The notes beneath the pieces are model-generated. The model searched no databases, was not told the DNA's origin, and worked only from the letters and a program-made list of their open reading frames with translations. Both the position numbers and the translations under genes were made by a program. A stretch of 9,664 nucleotides of DNA from Ferruginibacter sp. (GTDB taxonomy: Bacteria; Bacteroidota; Bacteroidia; Chitinophagales; Chitinophagaceae), in contig JAGPDJ010000060.1 in assembly GCA_018057635.1 (NCBI GenBank), positions 1 to 9,664 on the forward strand, written 5' to 3'. Each line of letters starts with the position of its first letter. Position 1 is the first letter of the stretch. This document shows, piece by piece, positions 1 to 7,343 of the stretch.

Positions 1-352
1 CAATCATACTACGGATACAACTGATCTCAGAATTTTCAGGCTGAAGTGAATCGGCTTTATTGATCAGCAACGTTGCTTTGTCGGCAATGGCATCAATTTT
101 AGATTTATCCTTTTCCATATAGGCATAATTTACCTGGCAGAATGCAGCATAATAAAAGGCAAGCCATTGGTTTTTTTCTGCCATTGCAATGCGTTCAAAA
201 TTATTGGCCAGGGATAACAGGTTTTGCGGGTTGCGGAAGCTGGTATCAATTGCCGCAATATTAGCTTTCATTGCAGCCGTATATCTTTCACTTTGGGCAA
301 AAGAGTAAACAGTTAAAAACAAGAGGGAAAAGAAAAGGATTGATTTTTTCAT
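1..352 (-). CDS. Secreted helical protein of unknown function (N-terminal part, runs off left edge)
   Basis: Reading the minus strand from the ATG at 352-350 gives 117 codons without a stop up to base 1, so the gene is cut by the window edge. Residues 1-20 form a signal peptide: MKK, a hydrophobic run, then SFAQ, the usual Bacteroidota signal-peptidase I site. The mature part starts SERYTAAMKANIAAIDT and continues as amphipathic helices rich in Ala, Lys and Glu, with an aromatic stretch WLAFYYAAFC near residues 65-74. It resembles short secreted TPR-like proteins found beside TonB receptors in Chitinophagaceae, but I cannot name a domain. It starts 32 bp after the receptor stop codon on the same strand, with an AT-rich gap and no TAnnTTTG element, so co-transcription with the receptor is likely. 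A periplasmic role linked to that receptor is inference only. Confidence 0.8.
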   Translation of the reverse strand, partial: MKKSILFFSLLFLTVYSFAQSERYTAAMKANIAAIDTSFRNPQNLLSLANNFERIAMAEKNQWLAFYYAAFCQVNYAYMEKDKSKIDAIADKATLLINKADSLQPENSEISCIRSMI

Positions 353-384
353 TTTATATAATTTTTATTTTTTTAATTAAATTA

Positions 385-2646
385 TTACAGGTTATTGTTA
401 ATGGCGTCCTGTGTCCGGTCTATTCCAAAACTGATGAAACAACCAACGTATACAAATCTTTTGGAAGCCGGAGTTACAGCCTCTTTCCGGTCGCTCAATG
501 TTGAATAATTATAACTGAACACTTGTTTCTGGCCCAGCACATTGGTTACAGATAATACCCAAACTATAAATGTTTTTTTATTTGTTTTTCCCAGGTTAGG
601 CAAATAATTCAGACTAAAACCAAGGCTGTTGTAATTGATGGTTTTACCCTGGTCTGCTATCAGGTATTTACCGGTTCCATTATCATACTTTAAATTATAA
701 TATGGACGGCCACTTGCAAAACTGTAACTGGCATTAAAACCTGTTTTCCAGGGCAGCACAAATTTTTTCAACACCAGCGATGCTGTATGAGTGGCTGCAA
801 ATGCAGGTTGAATTTCAGCTGGGTAATTCAGGAAATCTCTTTTGGTATCCAGGAATGAATAAGAAATCCAGTAATCTAAATTTTTGATTGATTTTTTATC
901 TCTCCAGAATATTTCAAATCCACGGGCATAACCAAACCCATTGTTGTTGGCTGCAGCATCTCTGCCGGTTGGACCTGTTGAAGTTTTGAACAGGTTATTG
1001 TATTCTTTATAAAAAATTTCTGTGCGGAAAACACGGTTATTACTAACCTTCTGGTATTGTAAAATATAATGAGCCGCCCTTGCAAAATCCAATCCGCTGT
1101 TTGCAGCTGGCAGGTATTTACGTTCGGGGTTCTGGTAAAAAATACCATAAGCAAAAGAAGCCTGGCTGTTGTCTTTAAATTTATAGGCCAGTGAAGCACG
1201 AGGCGCTACATTCCATTTATTTAAAATGGCGGTATGTTCTGTCCGTACACCCAGCTTGGCTGCTATATTGTTTGTTATATAAAAATCAGTTTCTGCAAAA
1301 CCGGCAACCATATTATCTTTTACTGATTCATTGAAGACAGTGCCATTGAACAGGGTGTAGGCTGTTTTTTCTTCACTGTATAAATACTCAGTACCAAAAC
1401 GTATAGTATTTAAACCAGCTAGTTTTTTCTCCAGCACCAGCCTTGCCTGTGCATATTGCGCTTTGTTTACCACTGAAAAATTCTTCAATGCATACTCTAT
1501 CGGGGCCAGTATCACTTGTTTATTATTAGATGCATCCTGCAATTCATTGGCAATATCATCTTTATTGGTGCTATAGCTTAACCCTAGATTTGACTTCCAG
1601 CCTTTCCCGAATTTTTCTTTCCAGTTTATATTCTGGTAAGTATTCAGGTTTTCCAGGGAAAATGCATTTTTAAGCTGAACGGAATCAATATCAGCTGCCC
1701 GGAAACCCAATTTGTTCCAGCTTAAATAGCCATAATACTTGATAAACCCGCCACTTTTAGTTTTAAAACGAAAATTGGCATCTGCCTGGTGAAAAACCGG
1801 ATTGATAAAATAATCTTGCCGTTGTTTAATAAACTTGAAGGCAAATGCAAGGTTTGTATAATTATAAGTGGCTCCCCATGCTGCTTTTTTATTTTTTGCC
1901 AGTTTCTGAATACCTCCGCCAACACCTATTACTGATAGAGAAAGATCAGCTTCCGTCCTTTCGGGCAGGTCTTTAGATTCCAATATCAACGCAGATGAAA
2001 GCGCTTGCCCATATAATGCTGAATACCCGCCACTGCTGAAAACTGTTCCTTTAAATAAAAATGGGTTAAACCTTCCGCGGGTAGCCAAACCGGGCAGGCT
2101 GCTGTAAAAAAAGTTATTTACCAGGTTGCCATCCATGAATATCTTACTTTCAGTTGCTGTACCGCCCCTTACAAACAACCCTTCGCTTTCACCAACCTGT
2201 TGTGTACCGGGAAGCGTTTTTAACGCCCCAACAACATCAGCATTGGCACCAGCAGTGGTAACTATGTCTAAAGATGAAAGCACAGTCGTTTTTTTCTGAT
2301 CACTGGCTTCAAATGCACCTGCTGTTATTACAACTGCTTTCAATTCAGTTATTAGTTCTTTTACTGATATGTTAAGTTCGATATCTTCTTTGTTAATTGT
2401 AATATTTTTCTCATATGAATTGTATCCAGAAAGGCTGGCTTCTATGATATGGGCACCCTTTTCAGTAGTTATAAATGAAAAATTACCCAAAGAGTCAGAA
2501 GTGGTTCCATCATAAGAATTCTTAATGGTTATACTCGCCCCGGCCAATGCTTTATTCTTATTATCAGTGAGCCTGCCCGAAATTTTCACCTGTGCAAAAC
2601 CTGCAAATGACACAAAAATTAACAGTACAGTAATTACCTGTTTCAT
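385..2646 (-). CDS. TonB-dependent outer-membrane receptor with N-terminal carboxypeptidase-regulatory-like domain
   Basis: The 753-residue protein should be an outer-membrane beta-barrel that imports a ligand using TonB-ExbBD energy. Residues 1-18 are a signal peptide ending FA, with Gln19 as probable mature N-terminus. Residues 20-99 fit a CarboxypepD_reg-like fold (VKISGRLTD, then LAGASITIKN and DSLGNFSF). Residues 105-228 are the plug: VVGALKTLPGTQQ, LFVRGGTATESKIFMDG and LYGQALSSAL. The rest is barrel, rich in alternating aromatic strands, with the last strand about 733-743 (VYVGCFISFGID) and a ten-residue tail. The length is that of a compact receptor, shorter than SusC-type proteins (about 1000), and no SusD partner is visible. 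The ligand cannot be read from the sequence. The start is supported by the signal peptide and by a promoter 16 bp upstream. It is probably the first gene of a unit with the helical secreted protein downstream. Confidence 0.93.
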   Translation of the reverse strand: MKQVITVLLIFVSFAGFAQVKISGRLTDNKNKALAGASITIKNSYDGTTSDSLGNFSFITTEKGAHIIEASLSGYNSYEKNITINKEDIELNISVKELITELKAVVITAGAFEASDQKKTTVLSSLDIVTTAGANADVVGALKTLPGTQQVGESEGLFVRGGTATESKIFMDGNLVNNFFYSSLPGLATRGRFNPFLFKGTVFSSGGYSALYGQALSSALILESKDLPERTEADLSLSVIGVGGGIQKLAKNKKAAWGATYNYTNLAFAFKFIKQRQDYFINPVFHQADANFRFKTKSGGFIKYYGYLSWNKLGFRAADIDSVQLKNAFSLENLNTYQNINWKEKFGKGWKSNLGLSYSTNKDDIANELQDASNNKQVILAPIEYALKNFSVVNKAQYAQARLVLEKKLAGLNTIRFGTEYLYSEEKTAYTLFNGTVFNESVKDNMVAGFAETDFYITNNIAAKLGVRTEHTAILNKWNVAPRASLAYKFKDNSQASFAYGIFYQNPERKYLPAANSGLDFARAAHYILQYQKVSNNRVFRTEIFYKEYNNLFKTSTGPTGRDAAANNNGFGYARGFEIFWRDKKSIKNLDYWISYSFLDTKRDFLNYPAEIQPAFAATHTASLVLKKFVLPWKTGFNASYSFASGRPYYNLKYDNGTGKYLIADQGKTINYNSLGFSLNYLPNLGKTNKKTFIVWVLSVTNVLGQKQVFSYNYSTLSDRKEAVTPASKRFVYVGCFISFGIDRTQDAINNNL

Positions 2647-2662
2647 CCTTATAAATTTGTCA

Positions 2663-2694
2663 CAAACATAAAGTAGTTTATTTTATAAACCAAA
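2663..2694 (-). promoter_or_regulatory. Bacteroidota-type promoter for the TonB receptor
   Basis: On the minus strand, TTTG (2694-2691) is followed after exactly 20 bp by TATGTTTG (2670-2663). This matches the known Bacteroidota primary sigma consensus, TTTG at -33 and TAnnTTTG at -7, with no mismatch at the defined positions. The -7 element ends 16 bp before the ATG at 2646, so the 5' leader would be about 10-12 nt. An AAGG lies directly against the start codon, too close for a normal Shine-Dalgarno. No operator-like palindrome overlaps the promoter. Confidence 0.75.
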
Positions 2695-3108
2695 TAATCT
2701 TTGTATTAATTTTTCATTAAAAACGGCTTGTAAAGCCTGATAAATGCTGTTTTTAAAGATCGTATATTATTGTATATCAATATTTTAAGTTACAAATATT
2801 CATAATTCAACATTTGTATTAATTGAGTGTAAACTTATTCACATCCTAAAAAAATAATTTTTTTATGTGGGTTCAATTTGTAATTTAGCAACAGAATTTA
2901 ATGGGTTAGTAAGTACAAAGGGTCAGCAGAAATGTTGACCCTTTTACTTTTTATACGTTTCTGAATTACTATTTTTTCTAAAAGATTTTTTTGTTCTTCA
3001 AAAGATGATTTCATTTTCTCTGAAAAATAAAAATTGATAAATCACTGCAAATTTTCTCTGCAGCTACTAAATAAATTTCATTTTTTTTCTTTTCCTTTTT
3101 TTTCAATT
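2695..3108. other. AT-rich divergent intergenic region, no gene seen
   Basis: This stretch separates the minus-strand receptor unit from plus-strand radA. I see no ORF with a credible protein signature in either direction. It holds long A/T runs, a small 5-bp inverted repeat (GGCTT-GTA-AAGCC, 2725-2737), a strong hairpin with T-tract (2917-2954) and, just before radA, a nearly pure pyrimidine tract (about 3078-3104). Confidence 0.7.
2917..2954 (+). terminator. Strong hairpin followed by T-rich tract (orphan intrinsic terminator)
   Basis: AAAGGGTCAGC (2917-2927) pairs with GTTGACCCTTT (2934-2944) over 11 base pairs, one of them a G-U wobble, closing a 6-nt loop AGAAAT. The 3' arm runs into TTTTACTTTTT, giving a rho-independent terminator shape for plus-strand transcripts. 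No T-tract follows the hairpin on the minus strand, so it is directional. No coding gene lies upstream on the plus strand, so it would end either a short untranslated RNA or stray transcription ahead of radA. Confidence 0.6.
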
Positions 3109-3116
3109 TACATTTA
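3109..3116 (+). promoter_or_regulatory. Possible -7 element for radA (one mismatch)
   Basis: TACATTTA differs from TAnnTTTG only at the last base and ends 4 bp before the radA ATG at 3121. The place where a -33 element should be is a pyrimidine tract without a TTTG. The position mirrors the better elements before the lipoprotein gene (5278-5285) and holB (8109-8116), which is the main reason to list it. Confidence 0.35.
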
Positions 3117-3120
3117 CCGC

Positions 3121-4494
3121 ATGAGTAAAACCAAATCAGCTTTTTTTTGTCAGAACTGTGGATATGAAAGTGCCAAGTGGTTAGGTAAATGTCCTTCCTG
3201 TGAACAGTGGAATACATTTGTTGAAGAAGTGATCGTAAAGGGAAATGATAAATCTCCCAAAGATGAATGGAAAGATTTCAATGGAACCAGTAAACTGAAA
3301 ACTGTTTCCATTAACGATGTAAGCAGTGCAGAAACAAAAAGGATCATCACAAGTGACCCGGAGCTGAATCGTGTTTTAGGTGGCGGCATTGTATTGGGCA
3401 GTATTGTATTGGTTGCCGGAGAACCGGGAATAGGAAAGTCAACCTTGTTCCTGCAAAATGGTTTACAGCTTAAAGATATCACTACACTATATATAAGTGG
3501 TGAAGAAAGTGAACAGCAGATAAAAATGCGGGCAGACAGGATCGGTTCTTCCAATGAAAATTTTTACCTGCTAACAGAAACAAATACCCAAACGATCTTT
3601 AAAGAAATAAAAAAGTTAAAACCACAACTCGTCATTGTAGATTCTATTCAAACATTGCAATCTCCCTTTGTAGAATCGTCGCCGGGCAGTATCAGCCAGA
3701 TCAGGGAATGTGCCGCAGAATTACAACGGTATGCGAAAGAAACAGATACGCCTGTTTTCATCATTGGACATATAACCAAAGAAGGAAATATTGCAGGACC
3801 AAAGATCCTGGAACACATGGTAGATACTGTGCTGCAATTTGAAGGAGACCGTCATTATGCTTACCGGATTTTGCGTACACTCAAAAACAGGTTTGGTTCT
3901 ACGGCTGAACTTGGTATATATGAAATGACAGGCAGTGGTATGCGGGTTGTAAGCAATCCCAGTGAAATATTGATTACACAAAAAGAAGACCAGTTGAGTG
4001 GTATTGCCATTGCGGCAACCATTGAAGGAATCAGGCCACTGTTAATTGAAACACAGGCATTGGTTACACAAAGTGTATATGGAACACCGCAAAGAACAGT
4101 TAGTGGTTTCGACCTGAGAAGATTACAATTACTATTGGCTGTGCTGGAAAAAAGAGGCGGCTTTCATTTTGGTGTAAAGGATGTATTCATCAATATTGCC
4201 GGTGGTATAAAAGTAGAAGATCCGTCAATTGACCTGGCCATTGTTTGTGCCCTGCTTAGCAGTTATGAAGATATCCCATTACCCCAGCATATTTGTTTTG
4301 CCGGAGAAGTTGGACTAAGTGGAGAAATACGTGCCGTTAACCGGATAGAACAAAGGATTGCAGAAGCTGAAAAACTTGGCTTTGAGAAAATCATAGTTAG
4401 TAAGTACAATGTTAAAACTTTGAATAAACTAAAATCGGGCATTGAAATAATTGCATTGGGCAAAGTGGAAGAAGTTTATCAATATCTTTTTTAA
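3121..4494 (+). CDS. radA: DNA repair protein RadA (Sms)
   Basis: RadA is a RecA-like ATPase and DnaB-like branch-migration helicase that helps process recombination intermediates in repair and transformation. The 457-residue length is typical. An N-terminal C4 zinc finger is present (Cys10, Cys13, Cys24, Cys27). The ATPase core has Walker A GEPGIGKST (100-108), Walker B LVIVD (170-174) and the RadA-specific KNRFG motif (255-259). The C-terminal Lon-like domain (about 280-457) has EDPSIDLAI where active Lon carries its catalytic serine, as usual in RadA. I chose the ATG at 3121 because the zinc finger follows at once with the standard SKTKSAFFC start; an in-frame ATG at 3034 would add 29 low-complexity residues read from the pyrimidine tract. 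It is followed after 19 bp by comF, so the two are probably one transcript. Confidence 0.97.
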   Translation: MSKTKSAFFCQNCGYESAKWLGKCPSCEQWNTFVEEVIVKGNDKSPKDEWKDFNGTSKLKTVSINDVSSAETKRIITSDPELNRVLGGGIVLGSIVLVAGEPGIGKSTLFLQNGLQLKDITTLYISGEESEQQIKMRADRIGSSNENFYLLTETNTQTIFKEIKKLKPQLVIVDSIQTLQSPFVESSPGSISQIRECAAELQRYAKETDTPVFIIGHITKEGNIAGPKILEHMVDTVLQFEGDRHYAYRILRTLKNRFGSTAELGIYEMTGSGMRVVSNPSEILITQKEDQLSGIAIAATIEGIRPLLIETQALVTQSVYGTPQRTVSGFDLRRLQLLLAVLEKRGGFHFGVKDVFINIAGGIKVEDPSIDLAIVCALLSSYEDIPLPQHICFAGEVGLSGEIRAVNRIEQRIAEAEKLGFEKIIVSKYNVKTLNKLKSGIEIIALGKVEEVYQYLF

Positions 4495-4513
4495 TACATA
4501 ACCCTACCCTATC

Positions 4514-5215
4514 ATGTTTGCAGTAAAAAACATTTTCAACAACACACTGCATCTCTTTTATCCGCATATCTGTACCGGATGCGGCAGCGACCTTATTAAT
4601 AAGAACAGCTTGCTTTGTTTTAATTGCATAAATGATCTTCCACATACAAACTTTGCATCTTATCCCGGCAACCCGGTTGAAAAAGTTTTTCCCGGAAGGA
4701 TACCATTAAAGGCAGCACACAGTGAATTTTATTTTTCCAAAGGCCAATTGGTGCAACACCTGATTCACCTGCTGAAATATAAAAACAATAAAGAGATCGG
4801 CCATTACCTGGGCACTATGATCGGCAACAGTATTTTAAGATCCGGAAGGTTTACAAACCTGGATTATCTTGTACCATTACCATTATACCCTGATAAAGAA
4901 TTCAAACGCGGTTACAACCAGGCTGAAGTTATCTGTAATGGTATTGCCGAAATCACACAAATACCTGTATTGACAAAAAACGTAATCCGACAACGAGCCA
5001 CCGAAACCCAAACGCGTAAACACCGGGCTGAACGCTGGCAAAATGTGGATGGAAGTTTTAGTATATTAAAACCACAGTTACTTACCGGTAAAAATATTTT
5101 ATTGGTAGATGATGTGATTACTACCGGGGCAACACTGGAAGCATGCGGACAAGCCATTTTAAAAATTCCGGGCACGAGCATTAGTTTGGCGGCATTGGCT
5201 CATGCGAGTAAATAA
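4514..5215 (+). CDS. comF: ComF family phosphoribosyltransferase-fold protein
   Basis: The 233-residue protein matches the ComF/GntX family. It opens with a four-cysteine zinc site (Cys20, Cys23, Cys35, Cys38) and ends with a type I phosphoribosyltransferase domain whose PRPP-loop motif is NILLVDDVITTGAT (194-207). The family hallmarks LVPLPLYPDKEFKRGYNQAE (119-138) and the TETQTRKHRAERWQNV region (163-178) are intact. In Firmicutes and Gammaproteobacteria, ComF proteins act in natural transformation, probably handling incoming single-stranded DNA; the enzymatic reaction is not established. The gene starts 19 bp after radA, with no promoter-like element between, which fits co-transcription. 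No clear terminator hairpin follows the stop. Whether this organism is competent cannot be told from this window. Confidence 0.93.
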   Translation: MFAVKNIFNNTLHLFYPHICTGCGSDLINKNSLLCFNCINDLPHTNFASYPGNPVEKVFPGRIPLKAAHSEFYFSKGQLVQHLIHLLKYKNNKEIGHYLGTMIGNSILRSGRFTNLDYLVPLPLYPDKEFKRGYNQAEVICNGIAEITQIPVLTKNVIRQRATETQTRKHRAERWQNVDGSFSILKPQLLTGKNILLVDDVITTGATLEACGQAILKIPGTSISLAALAHASK

Positions 5216-5277
5216 ATACTTTGGTTAATATTACTATTTCAATTACCCGGTTTCTCAACTGTATTAATAGATTATTG

Positions 5278-5285
5278 TAGATTTG
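5278..5285 (+). promoter_or_regulatory. -7 element of the lipoprotein gene, 5 bp before the ATG
   Basis: TAGATTTG fits TAnnTTTG exactly. No good TTTG is found 19-21 bp upstream; the nearest candidate is TTTC at 5251-5254 with 23 bp spacing, so the -33 part is weak. Transcription would be expected to begin near 5289-5291, at or just before the ATG at 5291, so the mRNA could be leaderless. Confidence 0.5.
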
Positions 5286-5290
5286 TTTCA

Positions 5291-6694
5291 ATGAATAAAA
5301 TTCAAATCATAACAGCAATCAGCATAATTACATTTCTTTTTTTTTCATGCAGGAAGGAATCCTTTATCAGTAGTCCGGATGCAAGGTTATCATTGAGTGC
5401 CGACAGCATTAAATTTGATACCGTTTTTACAACCGTTGGTTCTATTACACAATCATTTAAGATCTTTAATGACAATGACCAGAAATTATTACTCAGTAAA
5501 GTTAAACTGATGGGTGGCGCTGGTTCAGCATACAAAATAAATATCAACGGCCTGGCTGTCATTGAAGCAGACAATATTGAACTGGCCGCCAATGACAGCA
5601 TCTATATTTTTGTTACTGTTAACGTAAACCCATCGGCAGCAAATCTTCCTTTTATCATCAGCGACAGCATTCTGATAAATTATAACGGCAATAACCGTTT
5701 TGTGCAATTACAATCATACGGACAAAATGCACATTTTCTAAATAATACAATAATCGCTGCAAATACAGTATGGCCCAACGACCTTCCTTATGTGATATTG
5801 GGTGGCATTCAGATTGACACTGCCATTTCATTAACGATTAACGCCGGCTGCAGGATATATTCACATGCCAACTCCCCGTTCATTGTTGATGGAACGCTGA
5901 TCATTAACGGAACCAAGGATAATGAAATACAATTTGCATCAGACAGGCTGGATGAACCTTATAAAAATTTCCCGGGAGGCTGGCCGGGAATCTATTTCAG
6001 GGGCAACAGCAAAGACAATGAAATAACTTATGCCGTTATAAAAAATGCATACCAGGCGCTGGTGCTCGATGGGCCATCGATCAATGCAAATCCAAAACTG
6101 CTAATGCATCAGTGCATTATTGACAATGCGTATGATGCCGGAATTCTTAGTTTCAACGGCAGCATTCGTGCCGACAACTCTTTGATCAGCAATTGTGGTA
6201 AGAACATCAATATTGCATTGGGCGGAGATTATTTTTTTACCAATTGTACCATCGCTTCATATTCAAATAATTTTTTATCACACAAATCACCGGTATTAAC
6301 GGCAACGGATATAGCAGAACAAAATGGCAGCATCATATCTGCTGATTTGAACGCCATTTTCCGTAATTGTATTTTCTGGGGCGATAATAATATTGTAGAA
6401 AACGAAGCAGTCATCAGCAAACAAGGCAGCAGTATATTTAATGTATTATTTGATCACTCACTGTATAAAGCCATTGATGATCCGGCTAACAGTATTTTAA
6501 CGGCAGTGATCAGAAACTCAGATCCTTCCTTCGACAGCATTGATGTGAGTAATAAATATTATGATTTCAGGATAACCAAAAATCTCCTGGCGCCGGGTAT
6601 TGACCAGGGTGCTGCTATTGGTTTCTTAAAAGACCTTGATGATAACAACAGAATTGTAGGGCAGCCAGATTTGGGTTGTTATGAGAAGCAATAG
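5291..6694 (+). CDS. Predicted lipoprotein with right-handed beta-helix domain
   Basis: The 467-residue protein begins with a lipoprotein signal: a hydrophobic segment ending LFFSC, with Cys20 as the lipid-bearing residue, followed by RKESF. Residues about 30-145 look like a beta-sandwich domain (FDTVFTTVGSITQSFKIFN resembles DUF1573/Ig-like modules). From about 165 to 400 there are short repeating strands with Asn and Gly turns (ILGGIQIDT, FIVDGTLIING, WPGIYFRG, YAVIKNAYQALVLDG, CIIDNAYDAGI, CLISNCGKNI-like), typical of a parallel beta-helix. The C-terminus PDLGCYE resembles the end of choice-of-anchor Q proteins. Beta-helices often bind or cleave polysaccharide, but I see no recognisable catalytic set, so the substrate and activity are unknown. 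It resembles a conserved Chitinophagaceae family without assigned function. Location is probably the outer or inner membrane surface. It follows comF by 75 bp and has its own -7 element. Confidence 0.85.
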   Translation: MNKIQIITAISIITFLFFSCRKESFISSPDARLSLSADSIKFDTVFTTVGSITQSFKIFNDNDQKLLLSKVKLMGGAGSAYKININGLAVIEADNIELAANDSIYIFVTVNVNPSAANLPFIISDSILINYNGNNRFVQLQSYGQNAHFLNNTIIAANTVWPNDLPYVILGGIQIDTAISLTINAGCRIYSHANSPFIVDGTLIINGTKDNEIQFASDRLDEPYKNFPGGWPGIYFRGNSKDNEITYAVIKNAYQALVLDGPSINANPKLLMHQCIIDNAYDAGILSFNGSIRADNSLISNCGKNINIALGGDYFFTNCTIASYSNNFLSHKSPVLTATDIAEQNGSIISADLNAIFRNCIFWGDNNIVENEAVISKQGSSIFNVLFDHSLYKAIDDPANSILTAVIRNSDPSFDSIDVSNKYYDFRITKNLLAPGIDQGAAIGFLKDLDDNNRIVGQPDLGCYEKQ

Positions 6695-6754
6695 AAATTT
6701 AATAGGCCCTTAAAATGAACTTTTTTACTTCCCAACTGTTTAATAAAAAAACAC

Positions 6755-7339
6755 ATGATGATAAAACTAATAGCCCTTTCTGTAATCATTCTCTCCTGTG
6801 CTTCTCAATCAAGCCAATCAACAGAAAACAAAACAACTGATAAAGTAATGATAAACCCCAACGATACAACCAAAAGTATTCACCAGTTTAAAGTAGCATC
6901 GCTTGATGGCGGCACTATTGATTTTGCAAGCTTTAAAGGCAAAAAAATATTAGTGGTAAATACCGCCTCTGAATGCGGGTACACTCCGCAATACAAAGAA
7001 CTGCAGGCCTTATATGAAAAATACAAAGAGAAATTAGTGGTAGTTGGTTTTCCGGCAAATAATTTTGGCGGACAGGAGCCTGGTTCAAATACCGAAATAA
7101 AATCTTTCTGTGAATTAAACTATGGCGTAAAATTTCCCATGGCTGCAAAAATATCTGTATCAGGAGATGACATGGCTGCGATTTATAAATGGCTAACCAG
7201 TAAAGCACAAAATGGCATTTTAGACGCTGAAATCAAATGGAATTTTAATAAGTTTTTGCTGGATGAAAATGGACATATGATTGAATATTATCCAAGCAAG
7301 GTAACTCCCATGAGCGGGGAGATAACCGGTAAATTGTAA
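6755..7339 (+). CDS. Glutathione-peroxidase-family thiol peroxidase, predicted lipoprotein
   Basis: Enzymes of this family reduce hydroperoxides; the bacterial Cys forms usually draw electrons from thioredoxin rather than glutathione. Of 194 residues, the first 15 form a lipoprotein signal (IILSC, Cys15), followed by a Ser/Thr/Asn-rich linker to about residue 40. The peroxidase fold then shows NTASECGYTPQY with peroxidatic Cys74, GFPANNFGGQEPG (98-110), the probable resolving Cys119 in SFCELNYGV (as in yeast Gpx3), and KWNFNKFLLD with Trp162 and Asn163. The family tetrad glutamine in FPCNQFG is Asn103 here, and the nearby Cys is Ala101. The protein should be membrane-anchored on the periplasmic side. 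Start choice: ATG ATG in tandem at 6755; either keeps the signal. Its stop is 4 bp from the next, paralogous gene. Confidence 0.93.
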   Translation: MMIKLIALSVIILSCASQSSQSTENKTTDKVMINPNDTTKSIHQFKVASLDGGTIDFASFKGKKILVVNTASECGYTPQYKELQALYEKYKEKLVVVGFPANNFGGQEPGSNTEIKSFCELNYGVKFPMAAKISVSGDDMAAIYKWLTSKAQNGILDAEIKWNFNKFLLDENGHMIEYYPSKVTPMSGEITGKL

Positions 7340-7343
7340 GTGT

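Noticed and set aside
271..504. 77-codon plus-strand ORF spanning the gap between the two left-hand minus genes
   Set aside because: Antisense to both genes across most of its length, low-complexity translation, no promoter.
876..1199. 107-codon minus-strand ORF within the TonB receptor in another frame
   Set aside because: Overlaps the barrel-coding region out of frame, with no protein family resemblance.
2725..2737. Small inverted repeat GGCTT-GTA-AAGCC as terminator or operator
   Set aside because: Only 5 bp of stem with a 3-nt loop and no adjacent T-tract; expected by chance in this length of DNA.
2954..2961. TACGTTTC as a radA promoter
   Set aside because: One mismatch in the -7 and the nearest TTG is only 16 bp upstream, inside the terminator hairpin.
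3034..3120. Upstream in-frame ATG extending RadA by 29 residues
   Set aside because: The extension is low-complexity Phe/Ile/Tyr-rich sequence from the pyrimidine tract; the standard RadA N-terminus and zinc finger begin right after the ATG at 3121.
3150..3554. 134-codon minus-strand ORF inside radA
   Set aside because: Fully antisense to a well-supported gene, and no recognisable domain or promoter.
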